A DNA stretch of 6,222 nucleotides from an uncultured bacterium (GTDB taxonomy: Bacteria; Actinomycetota; Actinomycetes; S36-B12). The position numbers were made by a program, and so were the translations under genes. The DNA is taken from assembly GCA_903908025.1 (NCBI GenBank), contig CAIVQM010000382.1:1-6222 (forward strand), read 5' to 3'. The notes under the pieces are model-generated. The model had not been told where the DNA came from and searched no databases. It worked only from the letters and a program-made list of their open reading frames with translations. Numbering within the stretch: position 1 is the first letter of the stretch; every line of letters begins with the position of its first letter. This document shows positions 1 to 6,222 of the stretch, one piece after another.

Positions 1-2
1 CA

Positions 3-23
3 CTGCCGGCATCGGCGCTCTGA
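3..23 (+). CDS. Possible C-terminal tail of an upstream gene (rplT?)
   Basis: The frame beginning at base 3 reads six residues, LPASAL, and then a TGA stop at 21-23. Actinobacterial ribosomal protein L20 genes often lie directly upstream of this kind of RNA methyltransferase and often end in a short Ala/Pro-rich tail, so this could be the end of rplT. Six residues cannot establish identity; the guess rests on gene order alone. Confidence 0.2.
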   Translation: MPASAL

Positions 24-37
24 GCCGACGTTCCCAC

Positions 38-889
38 GTGTCCCCGTCGCAGCGGGTGACCTCGGTCAAGTCCGACCGGGTCACCGCGGTGCGTGCACTG
101 CACACTCGGCAGGGACGCCGTAAGACCGGACGGTTCGTGGTCGAAGGACCTCAGGCCGTCCGTAGTGCCCTCGCCGCCGGCGTCGTCATCCGTGAACTGT
201 TCATGGACGACGACGCCGGCGTGGCATTTCCCGACATCGTCGCTGATGCACTCGCGGTGGGTCGAGGCGTCACCTGGGCTGATTCACAGGTGCTCGAGGC
301 GATGGGGGAGACCCGACAGCCTCAGGGAGTATTGGCCATCTGCGACCTCCTGCCGGCGGGTGACCTCTCTGCCGTGATGGCAGCTGCCGGCCCGGTCCTC
401 GTGCTCGATCAGCTCACCGACCCCGGCAACGTCGGCACGGTCATCCGAACGGCTGATGCGGTGGGCGCCGCCGGCGTTCTCCTCACTCCCGGCTCGGCAG
501 ACGTGCACAACGGCAAGGTCGTGCGATCCACGGCGGGCTCGCTGTTCCACCTGCCCGTCGTCTCGGACCTCGAGGTCGCCGACGCTGCGGCCGCAGCGCG
601 AGCTCACGGGCGCATTGTCGCGGTGGCCACGGGTGACGCCGATCTGGACCTCTTCGCGGCCGTGGCGACGGGACGTGTCGACGATCAGACCTGCTGGATC
701 ATCGGGTCCGAGGCGCATGGAGTCAGTGAGCAGGGGCGGGCGTCGGCCGACGTCGCCGTCCGGATCCCCATGGCCGGTCGCGCCGAGTCGCTGAATGCCT
801 CTGTGGCGGCCGCCGTTGTGCTCTATGTCACGGCGTATCCGGCCTCCTCGGCCCCGGAGAGCCGATTCGGGCTATCCGCGCCCAGATGA
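38..889 (+). CDS. SpoU/TrmH-family RNA 2'-O-ribose methyltransferase (probably 23S rRNA)
   Basis: Predicted cytoplasmic SPOUT-class enzyme of 283 residues that transfers a methyl group from S-adenosylmethionine to a ribose 2'-OH in RNA. The N-terminal ~100 residues look like the substrate-binding domain of RlmB/TsnR-type proteins (GRFVVEGPQAV near 31-41). The catalytic domain follows with the three SpoU motifs: motif 1 around DPGNVGT (128-134) with an Arg at 137, motif 2 IIGSEAHG (221-228), and motif 3 IPMAGRAESLNAS (243-255), which helps form the knotted SAM site. Length is normal for the family. The exact target nucleotide cannot be read from sequence; RlmB, TsnR and TrmH relatives share these motifs. 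The GTG at 38 is poorly supported by a ribosome binding site; GTG codons at 56 and 89 are alternatives, and the frame stays open to the left edge without an ATG or GTG. In actinobacteria this gene usually sits between rplT and pheS; here three genes separate it from pheS. Confidence 0.9.
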   Translation: MSPSQRVTSVKSDRVTAVRALHTRQGRRKTGRFVVEGPQAVRSALAAGVVIRELFMDDDAGVAFPDIVADALAVGRGVTWADSQVLEAMGETRQPQGVLAICDLLPAGDLSAVMAAAGPVLVLDQLTDPGNVGTVIRTADAVGAAGVLLTPGSADVHNGKVVRSTAGSLFHLPVVSDLEVADAAAAARAHGRIVAVATGDADLDLFAAVATGRVDDQTCWIIGSEAHGVSEQGRASADVAVRIPMAGRAESLNASVAAAVVLYVTAYPASSAPESRFGLSAPR

Positions 890-902
890 CAGACTAGGCG
901 CC

Positions 903-1727
903 ATGACGGACCCGGCAGCCGAGTACATCAGCCTCCCCGTATTCGCGGAGAGCGGCTACGTCGTCATCGACTCCTACGACCAGTCCCAGGATCCCGATGA
1001 GTGGGCCGACCTGACCTTCGTCGACTGGAAGTCGTCGGGTGACACGCGGTTCGCACCCCTCGCGAGCGCCTACGGCGACATGGAGTGCGACGGCTTCTGG
1101 AACCACGATCCGGCCAAGACCGACAAGGACGGCGTATGGGTGCCGGCGAACGTCGATGTCGCCCCCCGACTCGTCGCGCGAGCGCAGGAGCCCGGCGCGA
1201 ACATCGGGCGATGCCGCGTCATCGAACTGCAGCCGAACACCTACGCCGACGCTTTGTACAACATGCACCGCGACGACAACAACCGGCTCAACCCCGAGGG
1301 CACCGGCTGGATCGTTCGCGCCTTCTTCAATCTCACCGACAACCCCGACACGATGATGATCCTGCGCGAGGACCGCGACGATCCCTCGACCGAGACCCGG
1401 GTGCCGTTGCCGGCAGGTGCACAGGCGGTCATCGACACGCAGCGCCTGTGGCATGCGGTCTGGCATCCCGGCCCCGATCCTCGCTACTGCCTCATCACCT
1501 CCTACACGAGCGGGCCCGAACTGGGTGCATGGCTCGAGGAGAAGAACGCCGTGCCCCGGATCGATGTGGCCCCGCTGGACCCGGCGTTCGCAGCCGAGGC
1601 GGAGGCAGCCGCGCAGAAGAAGCGCTCCGATCGTGCTGCCGCAATCGCTGCAAGCGGGGCCGACCCGGCGTTCGGCGACGGCAGCCTCAGCGGCGGCTCG
1701 TCCATGGAGGTCATGTCCGAGGCCTGA
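903..1727 (+). CDS. Putative non-haem Fe(II)/2-oxoglutarate oxygenase-like protein
   Basis: I do not recognise this 274-residue protein as a named family. Its central part has the layout of a double-stranded beta-helix Fe(II)/2-oxoglutarate oxygenase: an HxD pair at H122 and D124 (MHRDDNN), an Arg-containing strand at 136-143 (WIVRAFFN), a turn followed by a hydrophobic strand (LPAGAQAVID, about 167-176), a distal His at 184 (H188 is the alternative), and R194 ten residues later in DPRYCLITSY, where the 2-oxoglutarate carboxylate would bind. This spacing is typical of the fold; function and substrate are unknown. The last ~60 residues are Ala/Glu/Lys-rich, then Gly/Ser-rich, and look like a helix plus flexible tail. 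There is no signal peptide or membrane segment, so it is probably cytoplasmic. The ATG at 903 was chosen because it lies 13 bases after the methyltransferase stop with a weak AGGCG at 896-900, and because the in-frame extension upstream to 795 is Arg/Pro-rich and overlaps the methyltransferase. A cupin-like protein without oxygenase activity is possible. Confidence 0.65.
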   Translation: MTDPAAEYISLPVFAESGYVVIDSYDQSQDPDEWADLTFVDWKSSGDTRFAPLASAYGDMECDGFWNHDPAKTDKDGVWVPANVDVAPRLVARAQEPGANIGRCRVIELQPNTYADALYNMHRDDNNRLNPEGTGWIVRAFFNLTDNPDTMMILREDRDDPSTETRVPLPAGAQAVIDTQRLWHAVWHPGPDPRYCLITSYTSGPELGAWLEEKNAVPRIDVAPLDPAFAAEAEAAAQKKRSDRAAAIAASGADPAFGDGSLSGGSSMEVMSEA

Positions 1728-1743
1728 TCGCTTGCACGCTTGA

Positions 1744-1760
1744 CCCGGGCATGGTCCGGG
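1744..1760 (+). promoter_or_regulatory. Small G/C hairpin upstream of cysD
   Basis: CCCGG at 1744-1748 can pair with CCGGG at 1756-1760 around a seven-base loop. There is no run of T after it, so it does not look like an intrinsic terminator. It could be a leader structure together with the palindrome just downstream, but five-pair G/C stems are common by chance in DNA of this composition. Confidence 0.25.
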
Positions 1761-1766
1761 CCGACT

Positions 1767-1780
1767 GGGGAGTACTCCCC
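1767..1780. promoter_or_regulatory. Perfect 14-bp palindrome, candidate operator ahead of cysD
   Basis: GGGGAGTACTCCCC is a perfect inverted repeat with no spacer. It lies in the 72-base gap between the oxygenase-like gene and cysD, the largest gap in the window, and ends 19 bases before the GTG start of cysD and four bases before its ribosome binding site. A dimeric repressor bound here would cover the translation-initiation region or a nearby promoter; in RNA it would form a GGGGA/UCCCC stem with a four-base loop. Sulfate-activation genes are normally controlled by sulfur supply, so an operator is a reasonable inference, but I cannot assign it to a known regulator. Confidence 0.45.
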
Positions 1781-1784
1781 GAAC

Positions 1785-1790
1785 GAGAGG
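1785..1790 (+). promoter_or_regulatory. Ribosome binding site deciding the cysD start
   Basis: GAGAGG, within a longer purine run to 1795, lies nine bases ahead of the GTG at 1800. It supports that codon over the in-frame TTG at 1740, which would add 20 residues running straight through the palindrome and has no comparable site in front of it. Confidence 0.7.
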
Positions 1791-1799
1791 AAGAGCATC

Positions 1800-2729
1800 G
1801 TGACAACCGCGCAACCCGCGGCCGTCCCCTATGAGGCGGTCCTCGACGAACTCGAGGCCGAGGCGATCCACATCTACCGCGAGACTGCCGCCGCCTTCAA
1901 GAACCCGGTGCTGCTGTACAGCATCGGCAAGGACTCATCCGTTCTGCTGCACCTGGCCATCAAGGCCTTCGCGCCGGCGCCGATCCCGTTCCCAGTGATG
2001 CATGTCGACACCACGTGGAAGTTCAGCGAGATGATCGAGTTCCGCGATCGTCGCGTGCGCGAACTCGGGCTGGACCTGCGCATCGCGCAGAACACCGCGG
2101 CCATGGCCGAGGGCGTGTCGCCGTTCACCCACGGCACCCATGAGTACACGCGACTGATGAAGACCGTGGCGCTGCGCGAGGGCATCGACCGCTACGGCTT
2201 CGACGCCGCAATCGGCGGGGCTCGTCGCGACGAGGAGCGCAGCCGCGCCAAGGAGCGCATCTTCAGCCTGCGCGAGCCCGGACACCAGTGGGATCCGCGC
2301 AAGCAGCGCCCGGAGTTCTGGCGCACGGCGAACACTCAGCTCGCGCCGGGTCAGAGCATGCGGGTCTTCCCGCTGTCGAACTGGACCGAGCTCGATGTCT
2401 GGAAGTACATCCAGCGTGAGGGCATCCCGATCCCCGACCTGTACTTCGCCAAGCCACGTCCCGTCGTCGAGCGCAACGGGACGCTGATCATGGTTGACGA
2501 CGAACGGTTCCCGCTGCTCGACGGCGAGGTGCCGGAGATGCGCATGGTGCGATTCCGCACACTGGGCTGCTATCCCTTGACGGGCGCTGTCGAGTCGAGT
2601 GCCGACACGATGGAGCAGCTCGTCGCGGAGATGGCCGGAGCAAAGTACTCGGAGCGGTCCGGTCGCCTGATCGACGGCGAGGGCGGCTCGGAGTCCATGG
2701 AGGGCAAGAAGAAGGAAGGGTACTTCTAG
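1800..2729 (+). CDS. cysD: Sulfate adenylyltransferase subunit 2 (CysD)
   Basis: Catalytic subunit of the heterodimeric ATP sulfurylase, which makes adenosine 5'-phosphosulfate and pyrophosphate from ATP and sulfate, the first step of assimilatory sulfate reduction in the cytoplasm; the CysN partner supplies GTP hydrolysis to drive it. From the GTG at 1800 it has 309 residues, close to E. coli CysD (302). It carries the ATP-pyrophosphatase PP-loop LYSIGKDSS (39-47), the strongly conserved GGARRDEERSRAKER block (139-153), RVFPLSNWTE, RFRTLGCYPLTGAVES, and the family's characteristic C-terminal end ...GYF. The stop codon overlaps the next start by one base (TAGTG), so the two subunits are probably translationally coupled at equal stoichiometry. 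The 72-base gap in front, with its palindrome, is the likely control point. No missing residues or frame problems were seen. Confidence 0.97.
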   Translation: MTTAQPAAVPYEAVLDELEAEAIHIYRETAAAFKNPVLLYSIGKDSSVLLHLAIKAFAPAPIPFPVMHVDTTWKFSEMIEFRDRRVRELGLDLRIAQNTAAMAEGVSPFTHGTHEYTRLMKTVALREGIDRYGFDAAIGGARRDEERSRAKERIFSLREPGHQWDPRKQRPEFWRTANTQLAPGQSMRVFPLSNWTELDVWKYIQREGIPIPDLYFAKPRPVVERNGTLIMVDDERFPLLDGEVPEMRMVRFRTLGCYPLTGAVESSADTMEQLVAEMAGAKYSERSGRLIDGEGGSESMEGKKKEGYF

Positions 2730-4597
2730 TGGCCAGCAGCCTGACCCCCGTCATCCACCTGGTGACGTGCGGTTCCGTCGACGATGGGAAGTCGACGCTC
2801 ATCGGCCGCCTGCTCGCCGAGACCGACTCCGTGCCGCTCGACACCCTCGAGTACGCCAGGCGCACCCGACGTGGGGGTTCGACGATTCCCGTCGGCGAGA
2901 TCGACTACTCGCTGCTGACCGACGGCCTCGAGGCCGAACGCGAGCAGGGCATCACGATCGACGTGGCCTACCGGCACATGAACCTGCCGAACGGTCGCCG
3001 TGTCCTCGTCGCCGACTCGCCGGGACACGAGCAGTACACCCGCAACATGGCCGTTGCTGCCTCGAATGGCGATGTGGCCGTCCTGATGGTCGACGCCGCG
3101 CGCGGAGTTCGCCCGCAGACCCATCGCCACCTCACCATCTGCGCACTCATGGGCGTCAAGACGGTGTTCGTCGCCGTCAACAAGATGGACCTCGTCGGCT
3201 ACGACCACGCGACCTTCGAGCAGATCGTCGGAGAGGTCCGCGTCACCGCTGCTCGTCTCGATGTGCCCGACGTGCAGGCGATCCCGGTCAGTGCCTTCGT
3301 CGGCGACAACATCACGACCCCGACCACCCGGATGCCTTGGTATACGGGGCCGACGCTGCTCGGTGCGCTGGAAGTCTGGGAGCCGGTTGTTCGCGTTGGC
3401 GAGCAGCCCTTCCGCCTGCCGGTTCAGTTCATCGTTCGTGCCGAGGGCAACTTCCGCGGATACGCCGGCACGGTCGTGTCGGGTCGCGTCTCCAAGGGCG
3501 ACGCGGTAGTTGTCGCCGACTCGGGCCGCCCCGCCGTCATCGACCGCATCGTGACGTACGACCTGCACACCGAGGGGCACATCGCCGATCTCGACAGCGC
3601 CGAGACCGGGCAGGCCGTCACCATCACTCTCGATCACGAGGTCGACGTCACGCGCGGCGACGTCATTGCCGGCGGTGCGGGCGAGGCTCTGCAGCCTGCC
3701 GATCGCTTCGCTGTCGACATGGTGTGGCTGGGTGAGGAGCCGTTGGCACATGGACGTTCGTACCTGCTGATCTCGGGGTCGCGTTCCGTGCCGGCCACGG
3801 TCACCAACGTCCGCTACCGGCTCGATGTCGTTACCGGCCATCAGCATGCGGCGCGCCTGCTCGACATGAACGACATCGGTCGCGTTGAGATCGCGACCGA
3901 CAAGCCCGTGCCGATGGACCCCTACACAGTCTCCCGTGACACGGGTGGCTTCCTGCTCGTCGACCGCGTCACGGCCGACACCGTCGCCGCGGGCATGGTG
4001 CGTCACGTCATGCGACGCGCGTTCAACGTCGTCCCGCACACCTACGACGTCGACCACGACGCGAGGGTTCGGCTGATGGGTCATGGCGGCAAGGTCGTGT
4101 GGCTCACCGGCCTGCCAGGTTCCGGCAAGTCCACCATCGCCGATGCCGCTGTGCGCAGGCTCCATGCGCTGGGCGTCCACACCTACGTGCTCGACGGTGA
4201 CAACGTCCGCACGGGGCTCAACAAGGACCTCGGCTTCACTTCAGAAGACCGCGCGGAGAACGTGCGCCGTGTCGCGGAGGTCGGCAAGCTCATGCGCGAC
4301 GCTGGACTCGTGGTCTTCGTCGCCCTTGTTTCGCCTTACCGTGCCGACCGTGAATCCGCAGCGGCGCTGTTCGAGTCCGATGAGTTCCTCGAGGTCTACA
4401 TCGACACTCCGGTCGAAGTCTGTGCAGAGCGCGATCCCAAGGGTCTGTACGCCAAGGCTGCTGCGGGCAATCTGCCGAACATGACCGGCATGGGCCAGGC
4501 CTACGAGGTGCCGGAGAACCCGGGCCTGATCCTGCATGGCACCGGCGACCTCGACGCCTCCGTCGAGACCCTCATCCGCACGATCCTGGGGGAGTAG
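2729..4597 (+). CDS. cysNC: Bifunctional sulfate adenylyltransferase subunit 1 / APS kinase (CysN-CysC fusion)
   Basis: A 622-residue fusion that, with CysD, makes APS and then phosphorylates it to PAPS. The N-terminal ~440 residues are the CysN GTPase, related to elongation factor Tu: P-loop GSVDDGKST (15-23), switch motif GITID (74-78), DSPGH (96-100), NKMD (151-154) and SAF (188-190), then two beta-barrel domains (about 229-320 and 325-427). A short linker leads to the APS kinase: Walker A GLPGSGKST (461-469), LDGDNVR (488-494), the loop with Ser535 (VSPYR) matching the serine that E. coli CysC phosphorylates, and DPKGLY with a YEVPENP substrate lid. All key residues are present, so both activities should be intact. 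Mycobacterial CysNC has the same order and about the same length. The GTG start overlaps the cysD stop by one base and has GGAAGG at 2714-2719. The stop lies three bases before pheS. Confidence 0.97.
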   Translation: MASSLTPVIHLVTCGSVDDGKSTLIGRLLAETDSVPLDTLEYARRTRRGGSTIPVGEIDYSLLTDGLEAEREQGITIDVAYRHMNLPNGRRVLVADSPGHEQYTRNMAVAASNGDVAVLMVDAARGVRPQTHRHLTICALMGVKTVFVAVNKMDLVGYDHATFEQIVGEVRVTAARLDVPDVQAIPVSAFVGDNITTPTTRMPWYTGPTLLGALEVWEPVVRVGEQPFRLPVQFIVRAEGNFRGYAGTVVSGRVSKGDAVVVADSGRPAVIDRIVTYDLHTEGHIADLDSAETGQAVTITLDHEVDVTRGDVIAGGAGEALQPADRFAVDMVWLGEEPLAHGRSYLLISGSRSVPATVTNVRYRLDVVTGHQHAARLLDMNDIGRVEIATDKPVPMDPYTVSRDTGGFLLVDRVTADTVAAGMVRHVMRRAFNVVPHTYDVDHDARVRLMGHGGKVVWLTGLPGSGKSTIADAAVRRLHALGVHTYVLDGDNVRTGLNKDLGFTSEDRAENVRRVAEVGKLMRDAGLVVFVALVSPYRADRESAAALFESDEFLEVYIDTPVEVCAERDPKGLYAKAAAGNLPNMTGMGQAYEVPENPGLILHGTGDLDASVETLIRTILGE

Positions 4598-4600
4598 CGG

Positions 4601-5710
4601 ATGTCCGGCCCGAACACGTCATTCGACCCCAAGCAGGTTGCGAGCCTGAATGCGGACGCCATTGCCGCGATGGTGGCTGGTGCGCTTGTCGCCATTGCTG
4701 GCGCGAACAGCCTGTCCGAGTTGAAGGACGTCCGGCTCGCGCACACGGGCGACCGCTCAGCAATCGCCCTGGCGAACCGGGAGATCGGTGCCCTGCCGCC
4801 GGCCGCGAAGGCAGAGGCCGGAAAGCGGGTCGGCGAGGCCCGCGGCGTGGTCAAGCAGGCGCTTGAGGCACGGGAGGCCGAGCTCGAGATCGAGCGCGAC
4901 ACTCGCGTGCTGGTCGAGGAGACCGTCGACGTCACGCTGCCCACCGATCGTCAGCCCCTGGGTGCACGTCATCCGCTGACAACGCTCATGGAGCGCGTTG
5001 CCGATGTGTTCATCTCGATGGGCTACGACATTGCCGAAGGCCCTGAGGTCGAGGCCGAGTGGGTCAACTTCGATGCACTCAACGTGCCGCCGGATCATCC
5101 GGCCCGCACCATGCAGGACACCTTCTTCGTCGCGTCTCCCGACAGTGGCGTGGTCCTGCGCACGCAGACCTCGCCGATCCAGATCCGCGCCATGCTCGAT
5201 CGTGAGCTGCCGATCTACGTCGTCGCGCCGGGACGCGTGTTCCGCACCGACGAGCTCGATGCCACGCATACGCCGGTCTTCCACCAGATCGAGGGCTTGG
5301 CCGTCGACAAGGGCATCACGATGGGCGACCTGCGCGGCACCCTTGACCACTTTGCCGCGTCGATGTTCGGCGAGGGCATCCACACCCGCATGCGTCCGTC
5401 TTACTTCCCGTTCACCGAGCCCAGCGCAGAGGTCGACCTCGAGTGCTTCGTCTGCCGCGGCGCATCGGTCGGCGATCCGGACAACCCCTGTCGCACGTGC
5501 GGCAGCGAGGGCTGGATCGAGTGGGGTGGCTGCGGCATGGTCAACCCCCGCGTTCTGCAGGCCGTGGGCATTGATCCAAGCGTCTACCGCGGCTTCGCCT
5601 TCGGCATGGGTGTTGAGCGCACCCTGATGTTCCGCAACGGGGTCAGCGATATGCGCGACATGGTGGAGGGCGACGTTCGCTTCTCCCTGGCATTCGGAGT
5701 GGAGGCCTGA
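4601..5710 (+). CDS. pheS: Phenylalanyl-tRNA synthetase alpha subunit (PheS)
   Basis: Catalytic alpha subunit of the (alpha-beta)2 enzyme that charges tRNA-Phe. Its 369 residues begin with a helical, Ala/Glu-rich region (about 15-105) that in the family forms the tRNA-binding coiled coil. The class II core follows: HPLTTLMERV (124-133), LRTQTSPIQIRAM, motif 2 RVFRTDELDATHTPVFHQIEG (from R212), RPSYFPFTEPSAEVD, and motif 3 GFAFGMGVERTLMFR (331-345). A cysteine cluster, C282-x2-C285-x11-C297-x2-C300, sits between the last two blocks and looks like a small zinc-binding loop; I recall similar inserts in other actinobacterial PheS proteins. The ATG at 4601 has GGAG at 4591-4594, inside the last codons of cysNC, so there is no leader or T-box for independent control. 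The stop overlaps the pheT start by one base (TGATG). Confidence 0.97.
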   Translation: MSGPNTSFDPKQVASLNADAIAAMVAGALVAIAGANSLSELKDVRLAHTGDRSAIALANREIGALPPAAKAEAGKRVGEARGVVKQALEAREAELEIERDTRVLVEETVDVTLPTDRQPLGARHPLTTLMERVADVFISMGYDIAEGPEVEAEWVNFDALNVPPDHPARTMQDTFFVASPDSGVVLRTQTSPIQIRAMLDRELPIYVVAPGRVFRTDELDATHTPVFHQIEGLAVDKGITMGDLRGTLDHFAASMFGEGIHTRMRPSYFPFTEPSAEVDLECFVCRGASVGDPDNPCRTCGSEGWIEWGGCGMVNPRVLQAVGIDPSVYRGFAFGMGVERTLMFRNGVSDMRDMVEGDVRFSLAFGVEA

Positions 5711-6222
5711 TGCGCGCCCCACTGTCCTGGCTGCGTGAGCTCGTCGCGATCCCCGCGGACGAGTCCGGCCGTGATGTCGCGGCCCGCCTGATCCGCGCGG
5801 GCCTTGAGGTCGAGACCGTCGAGAGTGTGGGTGCGGGTGTTATCGGCGAGCTCATCGTCGGCCGCGTCCTCGCGGTTGAGGAACTCACGGAGTTCAAGAA
5901 GCCGATCCGCTGGTGCCAGGTCGATGTCGGCGCTGCCGGCGGGGGAGTGCGCGGCATCATCTGCGGCGCACGCAACTTCGTTGCCGGCGACCTCGTTGTC
6001 GTGGCGTTGCCGGGCACCGTGCTGCCGGGCGGTTTCGAGATCGCCTCGCGTTCGACGTACGGCAAGGTCTCCGACGGCATGATCTGCTCCGAGCGCGAGC
6101 TCGCTTTGGGCGAGAACCACGACGGCATCATGGTGCTGCCCGTCGGCTCTGGTGAGCCGGGCGACGACGCTGCCCCGGTTATCGGCGTGGGCGACGAGGT
6201 TCTCGACATCGCCATCACGCCG
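5710..6222 (+). CDS. pheT: Phenylalanyl-tRNA synthetase beta subunit (PheT), 5' part
   Basis: The reading frame opens with ATG at 5710 and remains open to the window edge, giving 171 residues of a protein that is usually about 800 long. It begins MRAPLSWLRELV, the usual bacterial PheT N-terminus. After a short helical segment (LIRAGLEVETVES) it enters the EMAP/OB-fold tRNA-binding domain, roughly residues 45-150: RWCQVDVG, RGIICGARNF, GDLVVVALPGTVLPG, GKVSDGMICSERELALG and HDGIMVLP are all characteristic. The beta subunit holds the editing domain that hydrolyses Tyr-tRNA-Phe, but that part lies outside the window. A strong GGAGG at 5701-5705 and one-base overlap with pheS indicate coupled translation and matched subunit production. 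The truncation is caused only by the window end. Confidence 0.96.
   Translation, partial: MRAPLSWLRELVAIPADESGRDVAARLIRAGLEVETVESVGAGVIGELIVGRVLAVEELTEFKKPIRWCQVDVGAAGGGVRGIICGARNFVAGDLVVVALPGTVLPGGFEIASRSTYGKVSDGMICSERELALGENHDGIMVLPVGSGEPGDDAAPVIGVGDEVLDIAITP

Noticed and set aside
1732..1778. Possible sigma-70 type promoter ahead of cysD (TTGCAC at 1732 or TTGACC at 1740)
   Set aside because: Neither -35-like hexamer has a recognisable -10 hexamer at 16-19 bases; TACTCC at 1773 is too far away and lacks the final T.
1744..1780. Intrinsic terminator separating the oxygenase-like gene from cysD
   Set aside because: The two small hairpins are not followed by a T tract, and the spacing suits a leader rather than a transcript end.
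1740..1799. Upstream TTG start that would lengthen CysD by 20 residues
   Set aside because: The extension passes through the palindrome, has no ribosome binding site, and lies outside the conserved CysD N-terminus; the GTG at 1800 has a good site and gives the expected length.
1728..1799. Short cysteine-rich upstream peptide as a cysteine attenuator, as reported for mycobacterial cys operons
   Set aside because: The short frames here, including one from the ATG at 1751, contain no cysteine run and no suitably placed stop.
1767..1800. Resemblance of GGGGAGTA to the 5' block of the yybP-ykoY manganese riboswitch
   Set aside because: Only this short block matches from memory. The 72-base gap is too short for the full element and the downstream genes are not transport or TerC-type genes.
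894..1871. Reverse-strand open frame (about 325 codons) opposite the oxygenase-like gene
   Set aside because: I considered whether this, not the + strand frame, is the real gene. The + strand frame has the operon spacing and a coherent motif pattern; the reverse frame has neither and would run antisense into cysD.
2726..4180. Long reverse-strand open frame (about 484 codons) opposite cysNC
   Set aside because: It lies almost wholly antisense to a gene with clear GTPase and kinase motifs. Its translation is rich in Arg, Asp, Gly, His and Val with no recognisable domain, as expected for the complement of G/C-biased codons.
4757..5722. Reverse-strand open frame (about 321 codons) opposite pheS
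   Set aside because: It is a mirror of pheS codons with no motif of its own and no ribosome binding site; a composition artefact.

Overview
The window is high-G+C DNA with dense, same-strand, tightly packed genes, frequent GTG starts and strong G/C preference at third codon positions. Together with the gene content (an RNA methyltransferase ahead of pheS-pheT, a CysN-CysC fusion, and a PheS with a four-cysteine insert) this points to a chromosomal segment of an actinobacterium. I cannot name a genus from the sequence.

Layout, all on the + strand: the first ~37 bases may carry the last codons of an upstream gene. Then come a SpoU/TrmH-type 2'-O-ribose RNA methyltransferase (38-889) and an unrecognised protein that reads like a non-haem Fe(II)/2-oxoglutarate oxygenase (903-1727). 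A 72-base gap follows, holding a perfect 14-bp palindrome. After it are cysD (1800-2729), a cysN-cysC fusion (2729-4597), pheS (4601-5710) and the 5' part of pheT (5710 to the window end). Spacings are 13, 72, -1, 3 and -1 bases, so everything could be one transcript; the only sizeable gap, and the most likely place for regulation, is just before cysD.

Two modules are interleaved. One is translation: RNA methyltransferase plus phenylalanyl-tRNA synthetase alpha and beta, an arrangement commonly found after infC-rpmI-rplT in actinobacteria. The other is sulfate activation: CysD and the CysN half make adenosine 5'-phosphosulfate (APS) from sulfate and ATP with GTP hydrolysis, and the CysC half phosphorylates APS to PAPS. 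No APS/PAPS reductase, sulfite reductase or sulfate transporter is in the window. The sulfate-activation genes and the oxygenase-like gene sit between the methyltransferase and pheS, which I take to be an insertion into the usual translation cluster.

I see no mobile element, CRISPR array, tRNA, rRNA or convincing terminator. Most of the window is ordinary housekeeping DNA. The points worth a second look are the oxygenase-like protein, the palindrome ahead of cysD, and the splicing of a sulfur-assimilation unit into a translation operon so closely that pheS has no leader of its own.
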